From contig CAWKCV010000005.1 in the NCBI GenBank assembly GCA_963848205.1, forward strand, positions 372,001 through 436,000: DNA of 64,000 bases, written 5' to 3'. The translations under genes were made by a program, and so were the position numbers. The notes under the pieces are model-generated. The model was not told the origin of the DNA, ran no database searches, and was given only the letters and a program-made list of their open reading frames with translations. Shown piece by piece: positions 26,807 through 35,829 of the stretch (position 1 is the stretch's first letter; each line of letters starts with the position of its first letter). The stretch comes from BOG-908 sp963848205 (GTDB taxonomy: Bacteria; Pseudomonadota; Alphaproteobacteria; Acetobacterales; Acetobacteraceae).

Positions 26807-28093
26807 TCAGGCCAATTCGAAACGGATGGGGAGCGACTTCGGGCCGCTGACGAAGTTGGAGGCGGTCAGGCTAGGCTCGCCGTCAAAGGCGATGTTTTTC
26901 AGGCGCGGAAGCAGCTCCTCGAACAGAATACGCATTTCCATCTTCGCCATATGCTGACCCAAGCAGAGATGCGGGCCGTAGCCGAAACCAAGATGCCGGT
27001 TCGGATCGCGATCGACGCGGAACGTCTCCGGATGGTCGAATACATCCTCGTCGCGATTGCCGGAGAGATAGCACAGCATCAGCCAGTCGCCCTTGGCGAT
27101 CCGGCGGCCGCGCAGTTCGGTATCCTGCGTGGCGCTGCGCATGAAATGCTTGACCGGCGTGGTCCAGCGTATCGCTTCCTCGACCAGCCCGGGAATGAGG
27201 CCAGGGTTCTGCTTCAGCTTTGCAAACTCGCCTGGGTGATCGCACAGCGCCCAGACGGCACCGGCCGTGCTAGAACTCGTCGTATCGTGGCCGGCCGCGG
27301 CGATGATCGTGTAATAGCTCATCGCCTCGAATTCCGAGATCGGCTCGTTATCGACAGTCGCATTGGCGATGACGGTCGAGACATCGTCACGTGGATTGGC
27401 ACGCCGATCGGCGGTCACCTTGCCAAAATATGCGGAGAATTCCATGAACACTTCGAAGAGCTGCTGAGCGGCCGCGATCGGGTCGGACAACCCGCCCTCC
27501 GCGCGCGCCATGTCGGGATCCTGGTTGCCGAACAACTCCTGCGTGAGTTTCAGCATGCGCGGCTCATCTTCCCGCGGCAGCCCCAGAATCAGCATGATGA
27601 CGCGCAGGGGATAGAGTGCCGCCACGTCGCTGGCGAAATCACAAGCGCCACCGCGTGCCGCCATGTCGTCCACCGCTTCGCGTGCGAGCGCGCGTATCTG
27701 CGGCTCCAGGCGCTTGAGCTGCCCCGGCATGAACCAGCTTTGCGTGAGCGCGCGATATTTCAGGTGGTCGGGATCGTCCATATGCACCAGCGTGCGTATC
27801 AGATGCGGGCCACCCGTCAGCTCGCGGACACGCGCGACGCCAGCTTTGTCGGCAAGGATGGTCTGCCGCACACCGCTGGCGAACAACTGCTTGTCACGCC
27901 CGACCTGCATGATGTCCGCATGCTTGGTGACAGCCCAGAACGGGTCGAAATTGTCGGTCTCGATCAGGCTGACGGGATCGTTTCCGCGCAGCCAGGCAAA
28001 GTTGGCAAGCAGCGTGTTCAGCTCCGCGTACGAACGTGGGCTGACGATGCTGCGCGCAAGCTCTTCCGGCCGGCGATCGAGGGTCATGCTCAT
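26807..28093 (-). CDS. Cytochrome P450
   Basis: 428 residues, soluble bacterial type. The I-helix has AAAGHDTTSSS (oxygen activation, 266-274), the K-helix EAIRW (E306, R309) and the haem loop GFGYGPHLCLGQHMAK with Cys377. AGGAG precedes the ATG at 28093, which overlaps the TetR gene's stop (ATGA), so regulator and P450 form an operon. Two acyl-CoA dehydrogenase genes lie upstream on the same strand. Sequence and context suggest hydroxylation of a terpenoid, steroid or fatty chain followed by beta-oxidation; ferredoxin partners are not in the window. Confidence 0.94.
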   Translation of the reverse strand: MSMTLDRRPEELARSIVSPRSYAELNTLLANFAWLRGNDPVSLIETDNFDPFWAVTKHADIMQVGRDKQLFASGVRQTILADKAGVARVRELTGGPHLIRTLVHMDDPDHLKYRALTQSWFMPGQLKRLEPQIRALAREAVDDMAARGGACDFASDVAALYPLRVIMLILGLPREDEPRMLKLTQELFGNQDPDMARAEGGLSDPIAAAQQLFEVFMEFSAYFGKVTADRRANPRDDVSTVIANATVDNEPISEFEAMSYYTIIAAAGHDTTSSSTAGAVWALCDHPGEFAKLKQNPGLIPGLVEEAIRWTTPVKHFMRSATQDTELRGRRIAKGDWLMLCYLSGNRDEDVFDHPETFRVDRDPNRHLGFGYGPHLCLGQHMAKMEMRILFEELLPRLKNIAFDGEPSLTASNFVSGPKSLPIRFELA

Positions 28094-28710
28094 GCAAATA
28101 TCTCCTGTTGGCATAAGGCCGGGCTCAGCGACGCCAGAACCATGTCTTCGACAAACTTCATGTAACGAGCGGAAAAGTCCGTGCCCGGTGCTTCGCCCAC
28201 GCTGAGCCGCAGCATGCGTTCGCCGTGCATGAACTGGTCGCACGCGCCGACCGCGCCCAGATAGAACAGCATCGGGTCCACGCTGCGAAAGCAGCCCGAT
28301 GACACACCTGCAACCAGGATCGCGCGCTGGCATTCCTGCACAGGCCGCACGAACACGTCGTGGATCTCGGCGACCGCCGCATCGTCGTCACCGGTCAGCA
28401 TGGCGTGCAGCAGCCGGTTCAGATAAGGCGAGCGGCGATACGCCCGCATGATGCCGCGCAAATGCAGACGCATTTTCTCAGCCGCACCGATCGGCATGGC
28501 AAGCAGCGCCTGCATTTCTTCCAACGCGCGCTCCGCATCACGCCGCAGCAAGGCGCGCAGCAGGCCGTTTTTGCTGCCGAAATAGTATTTTACCAGGGCG
28601 GCGTTGAGGCCGGAATGGGCGGCGATCTCGGCGAGCGAAATGTCGATGTTTTCGCGGGCGACGATGAGGGAGGCGGCGGCTTCCAGGAGACGTTCGCTGG
28701 TGGGGGTCAT
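28090..28710 (-). CDS. TetR family transcriptional regulator
   Basis: 206 residues. The N-terminal helix-turn-helix LAEIAAHSGLNAALVKYYFGSK is typical TetR; the rest is a helical ligand-binding domain. It sits directly upstream of the P450 gene with a four-base overlap and probably represses the operon until its ligand appears. The ATG at 28710 lies one base from repeat R8; only CTTCCTTCCC precedes it, no Shine-Dalgarno sequence. A longer reading to 28791 would translate through the repeat and is unlikely. Confidence 0.9.
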   Translation of the reverse strand: MTPTSERLLEAAASLIVARENIDISLAEIAAHSGLNAALVKYYFGSKNGLLRALLRRDAERALEEMQALLAMPIGAAEKMRLHLRGIMRAYRRSPYLNRLLHAMLTGDDDAAVAEIHDVFVRPVQECQRAILVAGVSSGCFRSVDPMLFYLGAVGACDQFMHGERMLRLSVGEAPGTDFSARYMKFVEDMVLASLSPALCQQEIFA

Positions 28711-28711
28711 G

Positions 28712-28847
28712 GGAAGGAAGCGTTCTTTTTTGAAAAAGAGAGGCAAGAAACTCTTGCTCCTGCCGCAGCTCGACAATCCGAGCATTTGCACGAATGCAAA
28801 TGAGCAGAAGTCCTTTGGTTCTTTTCTTCAGAAAAGAACATCCTTGC
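28712..28847. repeat. Intergenic palindromic element R8 (two inverted arms)
   Basis: Left arm GGAAGGAAGCGTTC with TTTTTTG/AAAAAG hairpin; middle with CATTTGCA (28783-28790) against TGCAAATG (28795-28802), a perfect 8-bp stem over CGAA; right arm CTTTTCTTCAGAAAAGAAC. It joins the acyl-CoA dehydrogenase stop (28848) to the TetR start (28710). Confidence 0.88.
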
Positions 28848-30062
28848 TTACCCCTGCAGCTCCGAAAACGCCGCCTCCCGATCCACCCGGATATCCCCCG
28901 GCAGTCCCAGCACCCGCTCCGCGATGATATTGCGCAATATCTCGTCCGTCCCGCCGGCGATGCGACCCGCCGGCGAATAGAGCAGCGCATCCTGGAACAT
29001 GGCACGCATCGGCGCCGTTTCCGGATCGTTGATCATGCCGGCGCTGTCCATCAGATCGAGCGCGAACATCGCGATTTCCTGGATCTTGACCGCGCTGACC
29101 GCCTTGTAGATGGACGATTCCGGCCCCGGCATCTGGCCGCGCGAGAGTGCCGTCAGCGTGCGCATCTTGGTATATTCCAGGCCCTTGCTCTGCACATACC
29201 AGTCGGCCAGCTTGTCGCGCACGTTGGCGTCGCGATGTGCAGGCTGCCCGCCCACGTCAAGCGTGCGCGCGAGCTCGAACAGCTCGCCGAAATCCGGGCC
29301 AGGTAGCGAGCCGATGGCGAGGCGCTCATGCATCAGCGTCGTCAGCGCCACTTTCCACCCCTCCCCGGGCGCGCCGAGCCGTTGTGCGTCGGGTATGCGT
29401 ACGTCGGTGAAGAACACCTCGTTGAAGTTCGACGTGCCCGAAATCTGCTTGATGGGCCGGACATCCACGCCAGGCGACCGCATGTTCAGAAAGAACATCG
29501 TCAGACCCTTGTGCTTCGGCACATTCGGATCAGACCGTGTCAGCAGCAAGCCAAAATCGGAGAAGTGTGCGCCGCTCGTCCAGATCTTCTGTCCGTTGAT
29601 GATCCAGTCGTCGCCATCGCGCTGGCTGCGCATGCGCAAACCCGCGACATCGGACCCTGCGGCCGGCTCGGAGAAAAGCTGGCACCAGATTTCCTCGCCG
29701 CGCAACGCAGGCCCCACATACCGGGCTGACATCTCGGGTGACGCATACGCCATCAACGTGGGAATGCACATGCCGAGCCCGATTTCATAGACGTGGCCAG
29801 GAACGTCGAAACCCGCTTCTTCCTGCGCATAAATCACGTGCTGCATCGGCGTGCCGCCACGCCCGCCGAAGCGGCGCGGCCAGGTGATTCCGGCAAAACC
29901 GGCTTCCGCTTTTTTCGCCTGCCATGCACGGGCACGCGCCAGATGGTGCTCTGTTACGCGATCACCGCCGGTGTGTTCGGTGAGCGGCTTTGCGTTGGCG
30001 GAGAGAAAAGCGCGGGCTTCGGCGCGGAAGGTGGCTTCTTCTGGTGTATCGGAAAAGTCCAT
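28848..30062 (-). CDS. Acyl-CoA dehydrogenase, long subunit
   Basis: 404 residues, ATG at 30062 with GGAG at good spacing. WCQLFSEPAAGSDVAGLRMR is the substrate/FAD-binding middle domain, and SPAGRIAGGTDEILRNIIAERVLGLP the C-terminal FAD-binding helix region of FadE-like enzymes. It oxidises acyl-CoA to enoyl-CoA, electrons going to ETF. A second, shorter dehydrogenase gene follows upstream; paired FadE subunits of this type often form heterotetramers acting on steroid side chains, which would suit the nearby P450. That pairing is inference. Confidence 0.92.
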   Translation of the reverse strand: MDFSDTPEEATFRAEARAFLSANAKPLTEHTGGDRVTEHHLARARAWQAKKAEAGFAGITWPRRFGGRGGTPMQHVIYAQEEAGFDVPGHVYEIGLGMCIPTLMAYASPEMSARYVGPALRGEEIWCQLFSEPAAGSDVAGLRMRSQRDGDDWIINGQKIWTSGAHFSDFGLLLTRSDPNVPKHKGLTMFFLNMRSPGVDVRPIKQISGTSNFNEVFFTDVRIPDAQRLGAPGEGWKVALTTLMHERLAIGSLPGPDFGELFELARTLDVGGQPAHRDANVRDKLADWYVQSKGLEYTKMRTLTALSRGQMPGPESSIYKAVSAVKIQEIAMFALDLMDSAGMINDPETAPMRAMFQDALLYSPAGRIAGGTDEILRNIIAERVLGLPGDIRVDREAAFSELQG

Positions 30063-30076
30063 TGTGGCTGACTCCA

Positions 30077-30214
30077 AAGGAAGAAGTTCTTATTGAAAAT
30101 ATCAAAAACTTATGTCAGTTCGCCATTCCAGCAGAGCGACAGCACAAGCAAAAACCGGTCGGTTTCAGCAGCCAAGGAGCAGAAGTATTTTTTTGAAAAA
30201 GAACTGCTTCCTTC
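30077..30214. repeat. Intergenic palindromic element R9 (two arms of the same type, inverted)
   Basis: Left arm GGAAGAAGTTCTTATTG with an imperfect A/T hairpin; the right end TTTTTTTGAAAAAGAACTG followed by CTTCCTTC is the inverted copy of the left-arm type, not the CTTCTTTTCT type seen in R1. It overlaps the stop codon (30213-30215) of the next gene. This is the most diverged copy. Confidence 0.75.
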
Positions 30215-31322
30215 AAGCCGCATTCCGCATCTCCAATGCCCCAATCAACCGGTCCTTCCAAAACGGCGCCGCCCCGATCGCCAGTGCCAGATGCCGCGCA
30301 CGACGATAATACAAGTGGCAATCCGCCTCCCACGTGAACCCCATCCCGCCATGCGTCTGGATGTTTTCCTGGCTTGCCAGATTGAACGCATGCGTCGCGG
30401 CCACGCGCGCGGCCGAAGCCGCTTCGGCCAGGTCGGGGGCGCCCGGCCGGAGCGCGTAAGCGCCGTAATACGCGTTGGAACGGGCGAGTTCGATGGCGAT
30501 ATAGCAATCGGCAAGCTTGTGCTTGATGGCCTGAAACGAGCCGATCTGGCGGCCGAACGCGCGCCGCTCGAGCGCATAGTCACGCGCCATGTCCAGACAC
30601 GCCTGCGCGCCGCCGAGCTGTTCGAAAGCAAACCACACGGCCGCCTGGTCGAGCAGCCGTTCGACGGAAGACCAGCCGGTGGCCCCTGGCAGGCGCTCGG
30701 CCAGCGCACGTTCGAAAGCGAGCTCGGCCGCGTCACGGCTCGGGTCCAGCGTCTCGAGCGTGGTGCGCCGCACGCCCGCGCCACCGTTCAGCTCCACCAC
30801 GCACAGCCCGATGTCCTCGCCGGCGCGCGCGGCGACGACGGCCAGATGCGCGACGCCACCATCGACAACCGGGCGTTTGATGCCATCCAGGCGACCGTCG
30901 AATAGGCGTGTGTGGATACGCTCTGCGGCCGGTGCGCCCACACCTTCCACCAGCGCGAAGCAGCCGATCAGCGAGCCATCGGCCAATTTCGGCAGCCATC
31001 GCCGGCGTTGTTCGTCGTTGCCGAACAGCAGGATCGCCTGCGACGCAAGATACGCGGTCGATGCAAACGGGATCGCCGCCAAGCTGCGGCCGACCTCCTC
31101 GGCAATGACGCACAGGCCTTCCTCGCCCAAGCCGGCGCCGCCGTATTCGTCTGGAATGGCCGCGCCGACCCAGCCGAGTTCGGCAACCCGGTGCCACAGA
31201 TCAGCATCGAACCCGCTTTTGCTCTCCAGCGCACGGCGTGCCGAACCTGCCGCGTACGTGCGCAAAAACGTCTGCGCTTGCGTACGCACTTCGCCCAGCT
31301 CGCTCGAAAAATCGAAATTCAT
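30213..31322 (-). CDS. Acyl-CoA dehydrogenase, short subunit
   Basis: 369 residues starting MNFDFSSELGEVRTQAQTFL. LWHRVAELGWVGAAIPDEYGGAGLG is the N-terminal helical domain; YALERRAFGRQIGSFQAIKH and NIQTHGGMGFTWEADCHLYY the C-terminal domain. The middle domain is more diverged, and the usual WALTEP-like core is replaced by GCFALVEGVGAP, as in partner subunits of heteromeric FadE pairs. It lies upstream of the longer dehydrogenase on the same strand, with R9 between them. Confidence 0.9.
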   Translation of the reverse strand: MNFDFSSELGEVRTQAQTFLRTYAAGSARRALESKSGFDADLWHRVAELGWVGAAIPDEYGGAGLGEEGLCVIAEEVGRSLAAIPFASTAYLASQAILLFGNDEQRRRWLPKLADGSLIGCFALVEGVGAPAAERIHTRLFDGRLDGIKRPVVDGGVAHLAVVAARAGEDIGLCVVELNGGAGVRRTTLETLDPSRDAAELAFERALAERLPGATGWSSVERLLDQAAVWFAFEQLGGAQACLDMARDYALERRAFGRQIGSFQAIKHKLADCYIAIELARSNAYYGAYALRPGAPDLAEAASAARVAATHAFNLASQENIQTHGGMGFTWEADCHLYYRRARHLALAIGAAPFWKDRLIGALEMRNAA

Positions 31323-31351
31323 CGGCCTACCCGTGTTGCTTAATCGTTTGA

Positions 31352-32485
31352 TTAAGGCGGCAGCGAGGGTTTGGCCAGTTTTTTCCACCGCGATGGCCGG
31401 CCCCATACGAGAGTGGCCGACATCGCGTAGTTCCAGACGACGCCGATGACGGCGCCGAGCCCGCCGGCGGGCGTGAGCGAAACATCGCCTGAATCGTAAA
31501 GAGCGCGTGCGATGCCGATATCGGCCGCCGCTCCCACGCCGCAGACGAGCATGAACAACGCCAGGCCACGCCACAGCCGGCCACTGCGCAGCCGCTGGTC
31601 GCGGTAGGTGATGGCGTTGTTGAGCCAGAAATTCGCGATCATCGCGACGAGCGTGGCCGCCGTCTGTGCGGGCGTGAAGCCGGCGCCGGCGCGGCTCAGG
31701 CTCAGCAACACGGCCAGATGAACCAGCACACCGAAGCTGCCCACGAGGGCGAATGCCAGAAACCTGAGCGGCACCACGCCGCCGAGCGCCTTGTCGAGCA
31801 GCAAGGCCAGGAATTGCACCAGGACAAGCGGGTTGAGTTTGCTCTCTCCTTCGACGCGCGCGTGAAAGGTTACGCCGATTTCGGCCACGCGCAGGCGCTG
31901 CGGGGAGGAGAGCAGCAGATCGAGCAGTATCTTGAAACCCTGCCCGGTCAGGCGCGGTGCCAGCCGTTCGAACAAGGCGCGGTCGAGCATGAAGAAGCCG
32001 CTCATCGGGTCGGTCAGGCGCGTGCCCAGCATCATCGTCGCCAACCGGATGCCGAGATTGGAGAGGGCCAGGCGTTGTTCATTGGCGAGGCCTGCCGCAT
32101 CGCCGCCATCGGCGAACCGGCTGGCAACCACCACGTCCGCCCCGCCGGCGCGCAGGCGGGCCAGCATCGCAGGCAGCGCCGTCTCGTCATGCTGCAAGTC
32201 GCCATCCATCACCGCGACGGTGCGCGCCGAGCTGGCCAGCGCACCTTCGATGACGGCGGATGCCAACCCGCGGCGGCCGATCCGGCGTATGCAGCGGATG
32301 CGAGGATCGGCCGCGGCAATGCGCCGCACTTCGTCGGCGGTGCCGTCGGGGCTGTCGTCGTCGACGAACAAGGCTTCCCAGGCCACCCCATCCAGCGCCC
32401 GCCCGAGCCGCTCTGCCAATACCGTCACGTTGCCCCGCTCATTGTAGCAGGGCACGACGATCGTGAGATCGGCGGGGAGCCTCAT
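31352..32485 (-). CDS. Glycosyltransferase family 2 with GtrA-like membrane domain
   Basis: 377 residues. Residues 1-230 are a dolichol-phosphate-mannose-synthase-like GT2: TIVVPCYNERGNV, FVDDDSPDGTADEV and AVMDGDLQHDE contain the nucleotide-sugar and metal-binding acids. Residues 245-360 form four hydrophobic helices of the GtrA/DPMS type (FALVGSFGVLVHLAVL; ATLVAMIANFWLNNAITY). Such fusions transfer sugar to polyprenyl phosphate. The start overlaps the upstream membrane-protein stop by four bases (32482-32485), so the two are made together and probably modify an envelope glycan. Confidence 0.92.
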   Translation of the reverse strand: MRLPADLTIVVPCYNERGNVTVLAERLGRALDGVAWEALFVDDDSPDGTADEVRRIAAADPRIRCIRRIGRRGLASAVIEGALASSARTVAVMDGDLQHDETALPAMLARLRAGGADVVVASRFADGGDAAGLANEQRLALSNLGIRLATMMLGTRLTDPMSGFFMLDRALFERLAPRLTGQGFKILLDLLLSSPQRLRVAEIGVTFHARVEGESKLNPLVLVQFLALLLDKALGGVVPLRFLAFALVGSFGVLVHLAVLLSLSRAGAGFTPAQTAATLVAMIANFWLNNAITYRDQRLRSGRLWRGLALFMLVCGVGAAADIGIARALYDSGDVSLTPAGGLGAVIGVVWNYAMSATLVWGRPSRWKKLAKPSLPP

Positions 32486-34389
32486 GACGAGCGTGCTTTG
32501 CTTAATGCAAGCCGCGGCCAGAAGATGGCCAGCGCTGCGAACGGCGTGCCGATCGCCGCCAGGATCGACACGAGGTCCGCCACGTGTGCCCACCAGGGTT
32601 TGCTGAACGCAAACTGCCGGTAGCTTGCGAAAGCGAGCGCCTGGCCGGTTTGCGCCGCCGTGAAACTATCGCCCGGCACACAGGCATTGGCGCCTGGAAA
32701 CACGTAGCACGCGGGATTTTTCAGGTTCAGCTCCAGCCGGCCACCAATGTTCGTCTGATCCGTCACTGGACCTGGATGCAGGTTGCCACGCCGAAACGCT
32801 TCCAGCCGGTAGCCGAAAATCGGGTCGTAGCACAATAACGGGGAGGCACCCCAGGCCATCATGTTGCCGCGGTCGGTGGACATGTCCGGCTGGCCGTCGG
32901 CTCCCTTTGGAATGACGATCTGCCCGATCGGCGGCGTCTGGCCAACCTTGGTCGAAACGGTCCAGCTCGCCTCGATCGGCCGCGAATTGTAGGCGCCTAT
33001 GCCGCGGGGCCCGTAATAGCTGCGGTCGCTCGCGAGCAGGCACACGGCAGTCACAACCGCACCGGCGCCGGACCACAGCCAGCGTCGCGCCCCTTGGTCG
33101 GCCACAAGCCTGTCCAACGCCCACGCGGCGCCGATGCTAGCGGGCGCCATGTAGGACGCGAACCAGCGCACAAGGCTGCTGGAATTGCGGATAATGGGCA
33201 GCAGCTTGAGGAACGCCGTCCAGTAATGGGCATAGGTGTTCATCGCCAATGGCAGCACGAGCAGCGCGGCCATCACTTCCCACAGCACGCGCGTATGGCG
33301 GGAGAGTGTCGTTACTTTTCGATGCTGCCAGGCGCGCCAGGCGAGTGCGGCAAACAGGATCAGCGGCACCGGCCCTACCCGATAGTCGAATTCGTGGATT
33401 TCCAGGATCAGCCTGCTGTTCACCAAGCTCTGCGTCATGCTTGCGGACGGCCAGAAGAACACGCAACGCAGCGCGATTCCGGCTGCCGACAGGATGTTGG
33501 CGAACCCGGGAAGCGGGTAGCTGTCGCGCGGGAGATTGCCCATCAGCGCGAATATCGCGGCAAGTTTGCCGGCGCACAGCGCCAGAGCCAGTGCAAGGCC
33601 GCCCGCGGCCCGCAGGCACGCTGGCCTTAGACCGGCCCCGGTGGCCAGTGCGTGCAGCACCGCCAGGATCACTACACTAAAAAGGGCGGCCGGGATGATG
33701 ACGGCCGTGCCGGCCTGCAGCATTCCCGCCACCAGCACGCCGAACAGCAGGACACGCGCCAGCTCGCCGCGCCGAGATCCCGCAGCGCCGAGCAGGCACA
33801 CCGCCATCGCCGGCACCCACGCGAACGGGGCAAAACTCAGATGTCCGGCAAGAAAGCGTGCGCAGTAAAACCCATTGAGGCCGAACAGGATCGCCGCGAG
33901 GACGCTTGCGGGGCGGCTGCATCCAAACCTGCTTCCCGCGAGGAGATACGTGCCGGCAAACCCGCACGAGGCATAGGCAAAGAACGAGACCTGCACGGCC
34001 CGTACTGGCGACACTACGAAACTCAGGAACTGGGTGAGCGAAAGGTAGGCACCTTGCGGATCGGCGTAGAGCGGGGCGCCCGCGCATTCCGAGGGCGTGA
34101 ACCAGGGCAGGGCGAAGATGGAATTATGCGCATGCCAGAAATCTCCGGCCAGCAGGCTCGGCAGCCAGAAGCCGTAATCGAGGCTCATCATCCCGCCAGC
34201 GCCGGGGAGGTAGGCGCCACAAACACTCCATAACACGGCCAGGCAGGCAGCCAGGCAGGTAGAGGGCAGCGCCAGCCGCAGAAAGGTTGCAGGCAAAGTG
34301 CGCTCCCGAAGAGGTCGCCGGCGCGTCGTGATGACAGAAGCGTCGGAAGCCGTTCTGGCAGACTTGCCCGCGCCTGCGAAGCGGAGCAT
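32482..34389 (-). CDS. Large multi-span membrane protein, YfhO/GT-C-like
   Basis: 635 residues with about twelve hydrophobic segments. An early non-membrane loop (LDYGFWLPSLLAGDFWHAHN, then SECAGAPLYADPQGAYLSL) resembles the first periplasmic loop of GT-C fold glycosyltransferases and YfhO proteins, where an acidic pair binds metal or lipid-linked sugar. The C-terminal third is a soluble periplasmic portion with a last membrane helix. It shares an operon with a polyprenyl-phosphate GT2, its probable donor-making partner. Specificity unknown. Confidence 0.8.
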   Translation of the reverse strand: MLRFAGAGKSARTASDASVITTRRRPLRERTLPATFLRLALPSTCLAACLAVLWSVCGAYLPGAGGMMSLDYGFWLPSLLAGDFWHAHNSIFALPWFTPSECAGAPLYADPQGAYLSLTQFLSFVVSPVRAVQVSFFAYASCGFAGTYLLAGSRFGCSRPASVLAAILFGLNGFYCARFLAGHLSFAPFAWVPAMAVCLLGAAGSRRGELARVLLFGVLVAGMLQAGTAVIIPAALFSVVILAVLHALATGAGLRPACLRAAGGLALALALCAGKLAAIFALMGNLPRDSYPLPGFANILSAAGIALRCVFFWPSASMTQSLVNSRLILEIHEFDYRVGPVPLILFAALAWRAWQHRKVTTLSRHTRVLWEVMAALLVLPLAMNTYAHYWTAFLKLLPIIRNSSSLVRWFASYMAPASIGAAWALDRLVADQGARRWLWSGAGAVVTAVCLLASDRSYYGPRGIGAYNSRPIEASWTVSTKVGQTPPIGQIVIPKGADGQPDMSTDRGNMMAWGASPLLCYDPIFGYRLEAFRRGNLHPGPVTDQTNIGGRLELNLKNPACYVFPGANACVPGDSFTAAQTGQALAFASYRQFAFSKPWWAHVADLVSILAAIGTPFAALAIFWPRLALSKARSS

Positions 34390-34417
34390 TTCTGGCGCGA
34401 AGGCTGGAGTGACCTAG

Positions 34418-34576
34418 ATGGCTGAAACGAAACTGCGGGGTGCGGCTGCCCCGAGCACGGCAGAGGGCTTCCTCGCCGACCGGCTTAGCTTCTGGAGCGC
34501 GGTGACGAAATTCATGACCAGGATCGCCATCGGTCTGGTCGTTCTTCTGGCGCTGCTTTGGTGGTTTCTAGTCTAG
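34418..34576 (+). CDS. Aa3-type cytochrome c oxidase subunit IV-like microprotein
   Basis: 52 residues: a hydrophilic start MAETKLRGAAAPSTAEGFLA, then DRLSFWSAVTKFMTRIAI and a single C-terminal membrane helix. The single-span layout and the short aromatic segment before the helix fit the small bacterial aa3-oxidase subunit IV family common in alphaproteobacteria. GGAG lies 9 bases before the ATG. It diverges from the large membrane-protein gene and ends before a hairpin shared with entericidin. No oxidase core genes are near. Family assignment is moderate. Confidence 0.65.
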   Translation: MAETKLRGAAAPSTAEGFLADRLSFWSAVTKFMTRIAIGLVVLLALLWWFLV

Positions 34577-34630
34577 ACGGGAGATGGCGGCACGGGTGCA
34601 GGCCGGGCGGCCTGAAGGCCCGGCAGCAAA

Positions 34631-34653
34631 CCGGGGCGCATCGAGCGCCCCGG
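34631..34653. terminator. Bidirectional hairpin between two converging small genes
   Basis: Perfect 9-bp inverted repeat CCGGGGCGC (34631-34639) and GCGCCCCGG (34645-34653) around ATCGA. It stands between the converging microprotein and entericidin genes. T-tracts are weak on both sides. Confidence 0.7.
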
Positions 34654-34662
34654 TTCGCGGGA

Positions 34663-34815
34663 TCAGCGCTTGTCGCTGTCGGCGGCGCCGGTCACTGCGT
34701 GGCCAGCCGACGAGACGTCCTGGCCGGCGCCGGCCACTGTGTTGCAGGCGCTCAGCAGGGTTGCGGTGCCGAGCAGCAGAACCGCAGCGAAAGTCGTGGC
34801 GAGAAAACGGCTCAT
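34663..34815 (-). CDS. Entericidin A/B family lipoprotein
   Basis: 50 residues: MSRFLATTFAAVLLLGTATL is the signal segment, LLSAC the lipobox (Cys24), then NTVAGAGQDVSSAGHAVTG, the typical short entericidin tail. These are tiny outer-envelope lipoproteins linked to stress and cell lysis balance. Two ATGs are adjacent (34818 and 34815); the second is better spaced from GGAG. Confidence 0.9.
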   Translation of the reverse strand: MSRFLATTFAAVLLLGTATLLSACNTVAGAGQDVSSAGHAVTGAADSDKR

Positions 34816-34930
34816 CATTGAACTCCATGTCTGTTCAGGACCGACGACTGGCCCAGTTCACTTAACGTAACGGACCAGTGTTAGTTCGGCTTGCGTGCTT
34901 TCGGGCTGCGCAGGTGATGCATTTCTGCCA

Positions 34931-35818
34931 TCAATCGTGCAGCACCGACAGGCCGGCAATCACCAGCCCGACGAGAAGCAGGGCGAAAACCACGCTGCTG
35001 GCCACGAACAGCACGGCCATCCGCACCAGTGTGCCGAATTTTCCGGTGCCATACACGCCGCGCATATGGGCGAACAGATGAACCGGTGCGACCCACAGGA
35101 GCAGCTTGGCAGCACCTCCCAGAGGTTGTTCGACGAGCATCACGACAACGATCAGCATTCCCTGGAACGACAGGGAGTGCATCGAGAAAACCAGGTGATC
35201 GAAGAGAAAGAACCGCCGACGGAAAACGAAGATGATCGACAGGAGCAACGCCGAAAGCGGCAGCATGAGAAAGGCGAAATTCTCCGCCCGGTCGCGCATC
35301 GCCGAGGCGAGTGCGTCGGGGTGGGCCATCGCCCTGCCGAGATGGGCATGCATCCAGTTGGTGAGCCTCGCGTCGAGCCAGGGAGCCAGCCCGAGATGAA
35401 GCTCGCTTTGCTGGACCTGCTTCTGCACATCCTCCGGAGCGTGGTCGAAATGGAGAAGGTCGAAATTGTTGCCCGTGTGCCCGCCCACCAGGAACAGCAC
35501 CAGCAGCACCACCAGAAACAGGCGCAATGGCGGGATCTGTGGTGCACGGCGGCCGGCGAGAAAGTCGCGCGTCAGCCCCGAAGGATTTCGTATCAGCCGG
35601 CCGAGCGTGCGCCAAAGCCGTCCATCGGCGTGGAAAAAGCTTTCGAAGGCCTCGCTCGCCAAATGCCAGACGCTGCGATGGAAATCCTGGGTCGATTGGC
35701 CGCAGCAATGGCACCACCGGCCTTGCAGCGGGCTGGCGCAGTTGCAGCACGGCGTGCCGAGGGCCACCGCCCCGTGGCGCTCGTGGTTCAGCCGTGGCGA
35801 TCCGGCCGCGCCGTCCAT
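34931..35818 (-). CDS. DUF3667-type zinc-ribbon membrane protein
   Basis: 295 residues. The N-terminus has two Cys pairs (PCCNCASPLQGRWCHCCGQST, read here as CxxC...CxxC), a probable zinc ribbon, followed by DFHRSVWHLASEAFESFFHADG and LRNPSGLTRDFLAGRR-like text characteristic of DUF3667. Five hydrophobic helices follow. Function of the family is unknown. It lies 11 bases after the OmpA-like gene on the same strand. Confidence 0.82.
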   Translation of the reverse strand: MDGAAGSPRLNHERHGAVALGTPCCNCASPLQGRWCHCCGQSTQDFHRSVWHLASEAFESFFHADGRLWRTLGRLIRNPSGLTRDFLAGRRAPQIPPLRLFLVVLLVLFLVGGHTGNNFDLLHFDHAPEDVQKQVQQSELHLGLAPWLDARLTNWMHAHLGRAMAHPDALASAMRDRAENFAFLMLPLSALLLSIIFVFRRRFFLFDHLVFSMHSLSFQGMLIVVVMLVEQPLGGAAKLLLWVAPVHLFAHMRGVYGTGKFGTLVRMAVLFVASSVVFALLLVGLVIAGLSVLHD

Positions 35819-35829
35819 CGCGTCCCCTG

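Noticed and set aside
34568..34828. 86-codon minus-strand frame over the entericidin region
   Set aside because: A different frame gives a clear entericidin with lipobox and ribosome site.
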